Shown here: in pieces, positions 52,591-62,968 of the stretch
How the letters are laid out: each line of letters begins with the position of its first letter
Position numbering within the stretch: position 1 is the stretch's first letter
NCBI GenBank assembly: GCA_004764695.1
Contig: SMSO01000036.1
Coordinates: forward strand, 2,330,001 to 2,394,000
Direction: 5' to 3'
DNA from: Schizochytrium sp. TIO01
Lineage: Eukaryota; Sar; Bigyra; Thraustochytrida; Thraustochytriidae
Length of the DNA stretch: 64,000 bases
Position numbers and translations under genes: made by a program
The notes under the pieces: model-generated
What the model was told of the DNA's origin: nothing
What the model saw: only the letters and a program-made list of their open reading frames with translations
The model's database searches: none

Positions 52591-53466
52591 TCAAGGTTTG
52601 CGCGCAACGACACGGATACCAAACTTATGGCCATTGTCAAGGTACTCACAAGTCTTGACGAGCCAGTTTTGTACTGTACCACCTTCTTTCGCAACACGTG
52701 CTTGCATATTTTTCAGCTGTCCATGCAGATGTGATGATGCCAAAGAAGTGATATCTTCTGCTATTTCGATTTGAAACCCTGCTGCCTTGAGATCACGAAT
52801 GTAGTCATCAGCACAGACAGGGTCAGAACCAGACTCAGCACAGTACTTTTCAAGAGTCTCTTTAGGCCATCCTTGGCCAGGGATCCAGTGGTGGTGGAAA
52901 ACAAAGATCCCCCCACTCTTGAGCGTTTCGAAGCAGCCCTGCAGGCATGCAGGCCGTTGTGCTAAAGAAAGAGCGTCCGGGTCTTGCCCATAGATAACTT
53001 GGAACTCTTTGGGGGGAAACGGCAACGAGAACGCGGATCCTGCAACAAAGTCTACATGATCCTGCACGCCAGCCTTCGAGGCCTCCTGCTTAGCTTTTGC
53101 AATTGCCGTGTCCGAAATGTCAATGCCCACCACATTCCATCCGCGCTGCTTTGCAAAGTAAATTGCTGTCGATCCTTCTCCGCAGCAGAGATCGAGCAAT
53201 TTGGCCTGCTCCGGCACGAGATTTTTCATTTTCAGTTCAGTTTCAATCTCTTCGAGGAGCTTTCTGGTCATGTCCCAGCCTCCAGAGTGCAGTTGGTCTC
53301 CATCCTCGGGCCAATCTTTGCGAAGTCGATCATGGAACGCGGGATCTTTGTACGCCGCAACGCTTTCATCCTCAGCATTTGTTCCGCCTGTTGCCGCGAG
53401 TCCAGTTTCCCCGCTGCTTTCCTCCTGTCTCATGAACGCCATGAGTTTCGATTGCAGCGCACCCAT
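52591..53466 (-). CDS. SAM-dependent methyltransferase (class I, sarcosine/dimethylglycine-type like)
   Basis: This 291-residue protein has a Rossmann methyltransferase fold. Motif I is LLDLCCGEGSTA (about 97-108), followed by VVGIDISDTAIAKAK with the adenosine-binding Asp, then VDFVAGSAFSLPF and a GQDPDALSL segment at the motif IV position. The C-terminal half has LKSGGIFVFHHHW and DDYIRDLKAAGF, as in methyltransf_11 enzymes. The motif IV region (QD-x-L-H/S-like) resembles glycine/sarcosine N-methyltransferases, so a small-molecule N-methyl donor role such as betaine synthesis is possible but not shown. No signal peptide is seen. The gene is divergent from its neighbour at 54058, with 590 bp between them. 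Confidence 0.87.
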   Translation of the reverse strand: MGALQSKLMAFMRQEESSGETGLAATGGTNAEDESVAAYKDPAFHDRLRKDWPEDGDQLHSGGWDMTRKLLEEIETELKMKNLVPEQAKLLDLCCGEGSTAIYFAKQRGWNVVGIDISDTAIAKAKQEASKAGVQDHVDFVAGSAFSLPFPPKEFQVIYGQDPDALSLAQRPACLQGCFETLKSGGIFVFHHHWIPGQGWPKETLEKYCAESGSDPVCADDYIRDLKAAGFQIEIAEDITSLASSHLHGQLKNMQARVAKEGGTVQNWLVKTCEYLDNGHKFGIRVVARKP

Positions 53467-54057
53467 CGTGACAGCACAAACAAAGCAAGGTGTGTTGCCT
53501 CAAATACCTTCAATGCCGTCAGCACCCTCCTGCAGTCGTGCACCAGCCGCTGACCTCCACAAACCCTGCAAAGGGTTTTGATCCGATTCGATCATTCAAC
53601 TATTTTATGCACGCTCAAAACTGGAAAATGTACCGATTTCGAGGAAGCTTTGTGTGTGCACCCTCGCTTTGCTATGCCGCTCTGCTACAAGCTATTATTG
53701 TACAAATGAACTACCTGTATTCAATCTATAATATCATTAATGGTTCTGTTCTCCTTCCGTGAATCTAGAGATCTCGTTTCTCTTTCTCTTTCTTTTCAAT
53801 CTGTTTTTATTTTTGTTTTTATTTTTGTTTTTGTAGTTGCTTTCTTATGAAGCAGCGAATCAACGAGCCAGTGACTCAATCAATCAATATCTTCTTCGAG
53901 TTGACTTTGGGCTTTAGAAAGCCTCGAGCTTGAAGGCGATCGTGGCGCCCAATTGGTGGTGCCAACAAGTTGGTGTGGACACGGCTAAGAACTACGGAAA
54001 CGTGGAGGCCTCCAGGCTCCAGGGCACGAGACGTTAAAGTATTCTACGAAGGCCGCC
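53467..54057. promoter_or_regulatory. Divergent promoter region
   Basis: A 590-bp region lies between divergent ATGs of the methyltransferase and the acidic protein genes and must supply both 5' flanks. It contains TTTTTG/TTTC runs near 53780-53835. No specific element could be identified. Confidence 0.45.
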
Positions 54058-55203
54058 ATGGTCTGGGTCGTTGCCAAAACCGATGACTTTGGCTCTACAA
54101 CCGCAGGTGCTTCTATGGAGCAGGACGATGGTGAAGAATCTGGGATGATGACAGAGAACGTCAAGGTTGAAGCTGCGGAATTGCAAGATGTAAGATGTTT
54201 TGTGACGTCCACAACGCTCACCGAATCACCGCTCAGAAAATGTCAGCATGTGATATGGGGTGGCAAAGTTCGGGCCAATCGTCAAGGAGCACCTTTAGCC
54301 CTTGTGGTGCCTCTACCTATTGCATTTGGCAGCGCAGAGACTAATGTGAAGCTGTACCCTTCAAACGGCATCGCTAGTGTGGGCTTGCAGTATCATCAGA
54401 TCTTGGAGAAGCTTAAATTGTGCTTCCCGCAAGTTGTAAGGGAATCTCTACTGGTCCAGATGCTCATGGACGAAGAAGACGACGAGGAGGACGAAGAAGA
54501 GAATGATGGCAACAAGCCAGTTAAAATGGACGATGATAGTGACGAAGACAGTAACAGCGACCAAGACAGCGATGAAGATGATAGTCAATCAAAGCTGAAG
54601 TCCCTGGCAGGACGCTATGTTGAACAAAAGGCTGAAGAGAAGGTGAACATGCTTCAAGAAGTAAGCGAGCAAGTCATGTCTCTGCAGCAAATTCAAGAAC
54701 AACTGGGAGAAAGCATTGCACAAGCAGTGCGTCAAAATGAATATTTGCAAAATGAAACTGCATTTTTGGTTATTCAAGGCAAAACGCCTACTACCGGTGA
54801 TATTTATTTTGCCACAAGATATTCCTTTGTGACTCCGGCTACCGAGGAAATGATTGTGCCATTATCGACTCGGCCCTTCTCATCGGACCTGGCTGACCAG
54901 CCAGTGCTAGAGCCAGTAACTCGACGGATGGACCATTGCATATTTTCCTTGGGTGCCGATCGCCGGGCCGGGGAAGTCAACGGTGCTGGTAAGACAGCTC
55001 AAGAGACGCTGCATGACATGGAGCTTCGCCATGCATCTGGGTCTCAAACCGTTATTGTCAAGCCCAAGTATTCTGCTCAAGAAGCTTTGAGCAATTTGCA
55101 GGATGACATTGGTTCCGCCGATGACAATGCTTTACGTCTAAGACGTATTGTCGGACCGTGGAATACGGTCAAAGATCTTCGACTTCAGGTTGAGAGTCTG
55201 TGA
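54058..55203 (+). CDS. Hypothetical acidic protein
   Basis: This 381-residue protein is from no family I recognise. The start ATG is in GCCGCCATGG, a perfect Kozak sequence. Residues 40-130 look folded (CFVTSTTL, LALVVPLPIAFG, IASVGLQYHQILEKLKLCF). An acidic Asp/Glu/Ser run spans about 140-180, and a helical segment at 180-235 (VEQKAEEKVNMLQEVSEQVMSLQQIQ) is probably coiled coil. The C-terminal part is Thr/Pro- and charge-rich, with YSAQEALSNLQDD near 340. Acidic low-complexity plus coiled coil suggests a nuclear or chaperone-like factor, as inference only. Confidence 0.8.
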   Translation: MVWVVAKTDDFGSTTAGASMEQDDGEESGMMTENVKVEAAELQDVRCFVTSTTLTESPLRKCQHVIWGGKVRANRQGAPLALVVPLPIAFGSAETNVKLYPSNGIASVGLQYHQILEKLKLCFPQVVRESLLVQMLMDEEDDEEDEEENDGNKPVKMDDDSDEDSNSDQDSDEDDSQSKLKSLAGRYVEQKAEEKVNMLQEVSEQVMSLQQIQEQLGESIAQAVRQNEYLQNETAFLVIQGKTPTTGDIYFATRYSFVTPATEEMIVPLSTRPFSSDLADQPVLEPVTRRMDHCIFSLGADRRAGEVNGAGKTAQETLHDMELRHASGSQTVIVKPKYSAQEALSNLQDDIGSADDNALRLRRIVGPWNTVKDLRLQVESL

Positions 55204-57150
55204 GATGAAAGATGATGTACAATAACATCTGATGTTAGTGCCTCTGATTAAAAATGATCAAACTCGAATTTTCTATTTCTGCCCCGTTTCCTCTTAAGAT
55301 CTTCTTAATCCCCTCCTTACTAGCCTTGAATGTATGGGGAGCGAACATGTACCGAGGCGACGGGCAATGCCCCACCAGAATACGAAAAAAACTCCACAAC
55401 GTTCTGTTGGCCGCAATCGGTATTGACATGGAAGTGGAAAGTGTCCGCAGTCAACTAACGTGCATATATTGCGGCCTTGGGAGGCTTCTTATGTTTCTAC
55501 AGTTTCTCAACTAATACTTCTCTAAACCCCCTTTAACCGGTGTCAAAGCACGCAGCGTCATACTGTCAAAAGTTTATCTAGCTCATCTTGTATTCCCTCA
55601 GACTAACGAGATTCCAATTCGATATATCAATCATATTTTTGTACCTTCAGTAAGGGTTTGCGTAAACGAAATCATCAATGGGGTACACGGAAGTTCTAAA
55701 CTCTCAACAAACACGACACCTAGCCGCACCTCAGACATACAATATCACCCCCTCCCCTTCTTTGTCTCTACCCACGCAGGTGTACTCACAGCATTAAATA
55801 AAACAATACAGAGGCTTCTTATATTTTTTCAGAGAAGGCGTCAGACAGCCAAGGGAAAATCTCGTCACGAAGATAGAATTGAAGAAATCAGAAACTCTAG
55901 TCTGTTGGAAATCATCTCTCGCTCTTCTCGTTTGCCTCTACATGTATGTTTTTACTGTCGCCATACCTAGACCACTCCCCCCCTCTACTTTGCTTTGGTT
56001 TGGGCACGCCATTCTGGCTAAGGCTCATGTGCAAGGATCGCACAGACCACAATAAAACAAACGTACAGCTCATGAAGGTGCCATCGTGAGTGACTGTGAT
56101 GGTGAAACCAGAGGATGGTTACCAACACAGAAGGTCTCTGGTGCTGTTTAGAGCTCCAGAGATACAGGTTTGCTGGAAACCCTGCGTGTCCATGGCGCGC
56201 TTTCTACTGATGCTGCCAGCTCACCAACCACACATTCTTAAAGACATACTATTTTCCATACGATCAACTCCCAGGAAGTTCTCTCGCGCGCGACCGAGCC
56301 TTATGGCAGCAACCCTTGTTGGGCTTGTGTGGCGGATGATGACCTTCCACATCGACCCAGTAATGGTTGGGTGCAAAGACTAAGTTTGGGCTAAGATCAC
56401 AAGGTGCAAGAAAGAAGACTAACGACGATTTGTTTGACCATCATCGAAACCATCCTAATTGGCCAGGACAGGAGGGAAAATTCTGATCTGGCGTTGCGAG
56501 AATGGTGGTTTTACATTTGGTCTTTATAAATTGCGGATTTCTTCGCAGTAGAAGAGCCAATCTGAAAGGATTAAATAACTACTGCTTCTGAAGAAGCGAG
56601 ATGAATATTTCATCTATCTATTAAATGAAAACATGAACTCATATTGTAGATGGCGATTTGCAATTGAGGTCTTCAAGAGGTGGTTGGTACTGAGCTGCCT
56701 GACTACCCTTGCTAAGCCAAAAAAAGGTTGAGAGCTTGAACAGGTTCCAGAGAATCTATGATCTATGTATGTGTACAGGTGCGGCTCCGGAGTGCATTTC
56801 TAATGTATAATTTTACTTACATTACGAAAACCACTCTAGGTTGTCCTACCTCAAAGGTGTGACACTAATGCCTTCTACTTTAAGCTATATTCATCATGTG
56901 CTTAGTTTGCATTCATAACGACATACGTTTCTTCAGCCTCACGCGAGGCAAGGTTTTCATATTGTATTTGGTTCATGGACTCCAATTTGGGGCTACACAG
57001 TCCTAGATCTTATTCTTACAAACCCTAGTAGTACTCACTTCTTCTCTTCTTCCTTTTTTAATAAGAGAAGGCTTTGAAAGAAAGGCCTCAGGTCAAGATA
57101 GAAACCTGGCTAGATACAAAAGAACTCAGCCGTGGACCAGAAAGGACACC
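55204..57150. other. Gap upstream of the small membrane protein gene
   Basis: 1.9 kb with short frames only, of which one ATG frame (56090-56383, 97 residues) is unrecognisable. No simple-repeat array of note. Probably 3' flank plus promoter sequence. Confidence 0.5.
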
Positions 57151-57522
57151 ATGGTGGACGTTGTTGAGTTGTGCATTACTTGTGGCATTCTCATTGCCTT
57201 TACTTACCTTGCTGAGTTCTCCAACACACTAGCAGCCGCCCTCGCAACGGCGCCAGTCACCACTACTGTGGCGCTCATTTTGTATGAGCGTCAGAGGCAG
57301 AAGGATGTTGCGAACAGCAACGGGTCTGACGCGATAAGTGCAGCCCAAGCTGGAAATGAGGAGCTCAGCCACTTCACATTTCAAATCATTAAAGGGATTT
57401 CTGCAAGTCTCCTCTTCGCTGTAGTTCTCTACACAAGCGTAGCGCACTTCAAATGGCAACTTATTCCTGCTCTTGGTGTGAGCTATGCGTTCTGGACTCT
57501 CGTTTGGTTCATGATTATCTGA
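57151..57522 (+). CDS. Small multi-pass membrane protein
   Basis: This 123-residue protein has a start in CACCATGG. Four hydrophobic stretches are seen: 5-20 (VELCITCGILIAFTYL), 26-45 (TLAAALATAPVTTTVALIL), 79-97 (ISASLLFAVVLYTSVA) and 102-123 (LIPALGVSYAFWTLVWFMII). A polar loop at 47-74 separates the pairs. The P-V-T-T-T motif in the second helix loosely recalls bacterial DUF3147/GlpM-type small membrane proteins, but similarity is not established. The helical hairpin symmetry (two pairs) is compatible with a small transporter subunit. The strong Kozak context and clean composition make a real gene likely. Confidence 0.65.
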   Translation: MVDVVELCITCGILIAFTYLAEFSNTLAAALATAPVTTTVALILYERQRQKDVANSNGSDAISAAQAGNEELSHFTFQIIKGISASLLFAVVLYTSVAHFKWQLIPALGVSYAFWTLVWFMII

Positions 57523-60500
57523 GATCAATCCCTTTCACCTTCTGGCTTGAATTCGGTCGTTTGGAATGGGCCACGATTGTATATATGTAGTCTATAGGGA
57601 CACCATAGAAGAAGTATTTCCAGCTGAGCTGATTGAGCATTCTTTGTTAACTGTTCTGCAAGCCCGTGTGTCAATCCTGAGTTGTGCGAACCTCTCATTT
57701 GAATGTCCGTCAGTAGAATACAGCTCACGAACATATGAATCATATCTTCAGTCCTCTATTCCCACTTTACTAAGGGTACTCTGTTTCTATGTGTCGACTG
57801 TCAAACAATGCCTATTTGGAGGTATACAGCACAGATGGTGCAAGACTTCCAGTGTAACGAGAGTTTATGCGCGTACTGGCATTAAACCATTGCATGAGTG
57901 ATACGTACTCTACCACAAAATTTAAAAAACACTATGACAAGATGTATCTATTCTTAGATCCCTCAGCAGCTATAAGATATATTTTCAAGTTCCATGGAGA
58001 ATAAGCTTTAGTCTACACTGATTTGAAAAGAAGTGTGTACGATCCCTACAACCTAACGTCCAAGAAATATAAATCATAGATCGACAAGATTTACAACGTA
58101 TGACAACTCTGGTCTAGAGGTGTATATTTTTAACGGGGAAATCATGTAGTGCGTACTATAATGATTCCTCAAAAACTTAGCAAGGATGTCCAACAAAGAG
58201 AGAAACATCACAATCAGGTCTTTAGTTCTAATGTTACAAAATATAATATAGACGAAAAAAATGTCTTGTGATACAGATGGTGTCACGCTAAACATCCATC
58301 TTCATAAAGATAAGGAAGCCCTGAACAACCGGAAGGATGTAGAAAAGAAAATCGTCTAGGAAGGATTGCTTGATCAGACAACGTTGAACAGCTCCTTGCA
58401 TTATTCAAAAAGAGGTTGGCCAGAAAACTTATCTCTTACTACAAAAGACTGGGAGTGGCTCTCATAATTTACAATTTCTCGACAGCAATTATCCTAAGCT
58501 TCACGATAAGTTTTTTTTTTTCTGAGAGAGACCATTGATCTTCTGTGAAGCACAAGTTCACGGCCGTCAGGCACTACCTAAGTAGTAGGTTCGCTCCGAG
58601 ATTTAGCGACTATAGGACAGAATGTATTGCAACGGTTATCACGTTGAATTTTTTTCATGCTTTTCACTGTTCTTGAGAAAAACTAAATAGTACAGTGAAG
58701 CTTGCGCTGACTGTACAGGGCTTTGGTAAGTTTGGGATAATCCCATTTTCAATATTTTTTTCTAACTTGCAAAATAGAAGCAGGGTAGGAGAGCTTCACA
58801 GCATCATCGCTAAGCTGAACTTTTTCCTCTCGCAAAAATCCTGAATATATTCTCATGACGAATATGCGAGGAAAATACAGTAAAGTAGAAAGATCCTATT
58901 GAATTATATTCTGACGTGGTACTCCATTTATTCTACTAATTTCTAAATTTTTACTTTCTTTTCTCGTAAAGGACAATGCAATGCAATGAGATAAAAGAAA
59001 AAGGAGAGTATATTTCAAATGATAGCTGATGAATCACTAGCATACTTGCGGTTATTGAGTTTATTATTGATGACAATATAATTTGGGTTATTAGATCATG
59101 AATGGTCATGTCGATTCTTGCTTTCATCACTTGAAAGCAGTATCCGGGGGTGGCTATGGTATTATCTCACAATATTCAAAATCCAGCAGTATAAGGGTTT
59201 GCTTCAACTGTGTCAAAGGGATTAAATTATTTGAAGAACATTTGACTCCGAGAAACAAATTCTTGAGTATTCATGTATTCATAAACAACCATTCATACTT
59301 TATACTGGAGTAAATCAGTGTTAGCGCTGATCGTGAATTCCTTTTTCTTGGATTAGCTTTGATGGTCCTCTAGTTAAAAAGTTATCCGCTATTATATAGA
59401 AGCTGTTGTTTATGGCATGACCTCATATCCTCGATAAGTTAAGGTGCTTCAATCTTGGTATATCTTTGTAACTAGATGTATGAACAGAAAAAGAGGGTAC
59501 ATCTTACTTCCATGCTCGTCAGGGAAGTTTGCATGTTCGTCGGTGCTTAAAATTTAATTAACAAAGGTGATACATAGAAAGGTGAGAAAGGTTGAAGAGA
59601 GTACCCGCTCCACGTAAAAGGACGAGCAGTATTGTTATGCATCACCGCAACATAGCCCGGTCAATGTTTTTGCATTCGCGAAAATACGCTCCATGTCAAA
59701 TGTTATGGTCTCAACACGTCCACGTATGCAACGACGTATTTGATGAGGCAATCAGGAGACCAAGCCAAGCTTGAACCGCAATAGACACAATTTAACAGGA
59801 CAGGTTAGCTTGTTTTAATAGCCTTCAAGTCACACTTTACCAAACCTAAACTATTTGAGTGCGCTTTCAATTGCTTGATCTCTTCGGGTTTGCTGAGAGT
59901 TGATTCTGGTTGGCTTGAGGTTTTACTGTAAACATGAAGGCAAGGGTCTTGATGAAGGCTTTAAGAAGGTTGATTTTAAGAGTTAGCGAACTGCTATCCT
60001 GGAAAGAAATTCCGGGGAGGATGGATTTATGTAGTAATTGAGGATGCTCAGGCATTCTTGAACGGTGTTAGAGTTGCTTGGTGCGTTAGTTTCATACCAT
60101 CTCTTCAGCCATCGATTCGTGATATCGCTATTTTGTTTCTTGGCTTTGGCAGCCACATAAATCTGGCTGTCTTCTTCTGCTCCATTGTAAGCCCCCTATG
60201 TCAATGAGGACTTTTTACAAAGGGGCGCCAAGAACTCTAGCAAGGTGTTGATTACTAGTTCGTTCGATTGGAGATTTCAGCAAGATTCGCAATCATGCGC
60301 CTCGCCGCCATCTTCTAGTCCTGTGTAAGCCCTATACTCTGGAGAACTATACAGTGATACAACCAGAACCTTCCTAGCAATATCCCACCCAGAGGTAGCT
60401 TCGATTGGTGATCTTAGCAATCGGGTCATTAAGGAAATACAACAGAAAGACTAGGACAGCTTCCCTGGTCTGTCTTGGGGGCGCAATATCAGCCTCAGCT

Positions 60501-61153
60501 TTTGGTTATTAATTCGCCCTAATACCCGGAAAGCATTATTTCCAAGTCGGCTTCTTTGTAATCCTGACCACCATGAACCCTACTTTAGGTTACGGAAGAT
60601 GTATTGATCCAAGAAAATCTCAAATCACATCATGTTTTTCTTGTATACGTCCTGGACAAGTCATTCAAAATCTGGTATTGAAGTAATTTGCGTTTAGGAA
60701 AAAAGAGCAAAGATCGGCACTCAAAAGTGACTACTTTTTTTTAAATGTCAAAAGATATATCTGACGTGGAGCCAATCAGCAAGGTCAAATCATCAATCCC
60801 AAATTTGGTGCGTCAGTGTAAGTCCTTGGATAGTGTAGCTGGATGCAACTAAAAGAGAAGACATCACAGTGAAGGATTAGATTAGGATTCTGCAGACGAT
60901 CTTGCTTGCGACTTAAAAATACCTCCACAGCAGCAAGATCAATGTACACAATGGTGAAAGGAAAAGAGGGATCTTTCACTAGGCATGGGTGAATTCTGGG
61001 AAGATCATCAAGAAAGAATCAAGGAAAAATTGGAATCGAGAGAAGTTGTGCAAATGACAAATCTGATTTTGCAAAGGCAGGCACTATTATGGTGTAAATA
61101 AAAACGGCTGATGACCCTTCCAAGCATCAAGTGACAAGTTCATAAAGTCAAAT
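57523..61153. other. 3.6-kb AT-rich gap
   Basis: There are short frames only. An ATG frame at 59098-59313 (71 residues) is compact but unrecognised, and I do not call it a gene. No tRNA or repeat array is seen. It is bounded at the high end by the 3' flank of the formate dehydrogenase gene. Confidence 0.5.
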
Positions 61154-62446
61154 TTACTTCTTGCCCTGCTGCTTGAACTTGACGGACTCGTCGGAGCCGC
61201 CGGTGGCGTTACCCTCGGAGTAAGAGTGGGCACCAACACCAGCGAGCTTACCGTTCTGGGCAATGAGGTACTCGTCGCGGATGGGCTTGTTGTCGAAGAT
61301 GCACTCGAGGGTCTCAATGACACCAGCGGCGTAACGGTGCTGGGCAGAGAGGGAGGTACCAGAGATGTGCGGGGTCATGGCGTGGTTGGGCATGTTGCGC
61401 CACGGGTGGTCGCGGGGAGGGGGCTGGGGGAACCAGACATCACCAGCGTAGCCAGCGAGCTGGCCAGACTCGAGAGCGCGCACGATGGCGGGCTGGTCGG
61501 TGATCTTGGCACGAGCGGTGTTGATGAGGTAGGCACCGCGCTTGAACTTGGAGAGGAGGTTGTCGTTCATCATGTGCTCAGTCTCGGGGTGGAGAGGGCA
61601 GTTGATGGTGACGATGTCACAGACCTTAACCATGTCCTCAACGTTGGCGTGGTAGGTGAGGTTGAGCTCCTTCTCAACAGACTCGGGGAGACGGTGACGG
61701 TCGGTGTAGTGGAGCTTGCAGTCGAAGGGAGCCATGCGGCGGAGGACGGCAAGACCAATGCGGCCAGAGGCGATGGTACCGAGGTGCATGCCCTCAACAT
61801 CGTAGGAGCGGGAGACAGCGTCGGCAATGTTCCAGCCGCCCTCCTTGATGATGTTGTAGGAGGGGACGAAGTTGCGGACGAGGTTGAGGATGTGCATGCA
61901 CACGTGCTCAGCCACGGAGATGGAGTTACAGAAGGTCACCTCGGTGACGGTGATGTTGCGCTTGCAGGCAGCCTCGAGGTCAACGTGGTCAGAACCAATA
62001 CCGGCGGTGAGGCAGGCCTTGAGGTTCTTGGCCTTGGCGATGCGCTCAGCGGTCATGTAGGCGGGCCAGAACGGCTGGGAGATGACGATGTCAGCGTCCT
62101 CGAGGTGCTTCTCGAACTCGGAGTCGGGGCCGTCCTTGTCGGAGGTCACGACGAGCTCGTGGCCGCGGTCCTCAAGGAACTTGCGGAGGCCGAGCTCACC
62201 GGAGACACAGCCGAGGAGCTGACCGGGCTTGAAGGGGAGCTCGGTCTGGGGGGTGGGGGTGGTCTGGCCGTCAGGGTACACCTTGATCTCAGGGATATCA
62301 TCACGGGCGTACTTGGGAGGGTAGCCGGTCACGGGGTCGTCGTAGAGGGCAACGAGAACCTTCATGTCCTGGCGGGCAGAGGCGTGGAGGCCGCGGGCAG
62401 AGCCCATGCGGCGGGCGACAGAGCGCATGTTGCGAGCAGCCAACAT
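61154..62446 (-). CDS. FDH: NAD+-dependent formate dehydrogenase, predicted mitochondrial
   Basis: This 430-residue enzyme oxidises formate to CO2 with NAD+. The N-terminus (1-28, RNMRSVARRMGSARGLHAS) is Arg/Ala/Ser-rich with no acid, typical of a mitochondrial presequence. The core has the NAD-binding ASGRIG motif and YTDRHRLPE, where the Asp gives NAD specificity. Catalytic residues by alignment with the Pseudomonas enzyme are Arg312 (NTARAK), Gln341 (FPQPPP) and His360 (TPHISG). The C-terminal extension AGVGAHSYSEGNATGGS is characteristic of bacterial FDHs and is absent from plant ones, so the gene is probably of bacterial origin with a later targeting peptide. GC-rich third codon positions suggest strong expression. 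The frame extends to a TTG at 62503; the ATG at 62446 is the start. Confidence 0.95.
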   Translation of the reverse strand: MLAARNMRSVARRMGSARGLHASARQDMKVLVALYDDPVTGYPPKYARDDIPEIKVYPDGQTTPTPQTELPFKPGQLLGCVSGELGLRKFLEDRGHELVVTSDKDGPDSEFEKHLEDADIVISQPFWPAYMTAERIAKAKNLKACLTAGIGSDHVDLEAACKRNITVTEVTFCNSISVAEHVCMHILNLVRNFVPSYNIIKEGGWNIADAVSRSYDVEGMHLGTIASGRIGLAVLRRMAPFDCKLHYTDRHRLPESVEKELNLTYHANVEDMVKVCDIVTINCPLHPETEHMMNDNLLSKFKRGAYLINTARAKITDQPAIVRALESGQLAGYAGDVWFPQPPPRDHPWRNMPNHAMTPHISGTSLSAQHRYAAGVIETLECIFDNKPIRDEYLIAQNGKLAGVGAHSYSEGNATGGSDESVKFKQQGKK

Positions 62447-62937
62447 CTTGATGAAAAGGTGGTTTCGAGTACTAAAGCTGGAGGGGCGCCACAACGAAAG
62501 CAATTACCGGAATTACACAAGTGCTAAGTTAGTTTCATGTTGTGCACAATTCTGCCTTACAGTGATGCACGGAAGCCCAACTTCCAAACCGCATTCACTT
62601 CTCACAACCAACTACAACTGCTACTTCAAAATCCAGCAGAGCAAGGCGAGATCTGGTGCTAGCGAAGGTCTCAAGGCAAGCAAAGCCCACCGAAAGGCCT
62701 TGGTCTTGCATGAAAGTCTGGAATGGCGGTCAGACCCACTAACGCTTGGACCAAAGATCCGCTGCCTAAGCCTTACTACGCCAGTCGATAGACATCCAAC
62801 TACATGCTGCAGCGCAACGCAATCTCAGCGAGGACAACAATTCATCTTTGTTGATATCCCTCACTGCAATCAGCGTCAACGCCGTGGCTCATGCTGCACC
62901 AGCTGCTGCTGGCATTATCAGCATCGCTGTCGTTGTC

Positions 62938-62968
<31 letters not shown>

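Noticed and set aside
61226-62527. Plus-strand frame of 433 codons across the formate dehydrogenase gene
   Set aside because: It is antisense to a clear FDH with catalytic residues; the Val/Gly/Leu/Glu-biased translation is an effect of codon bias.
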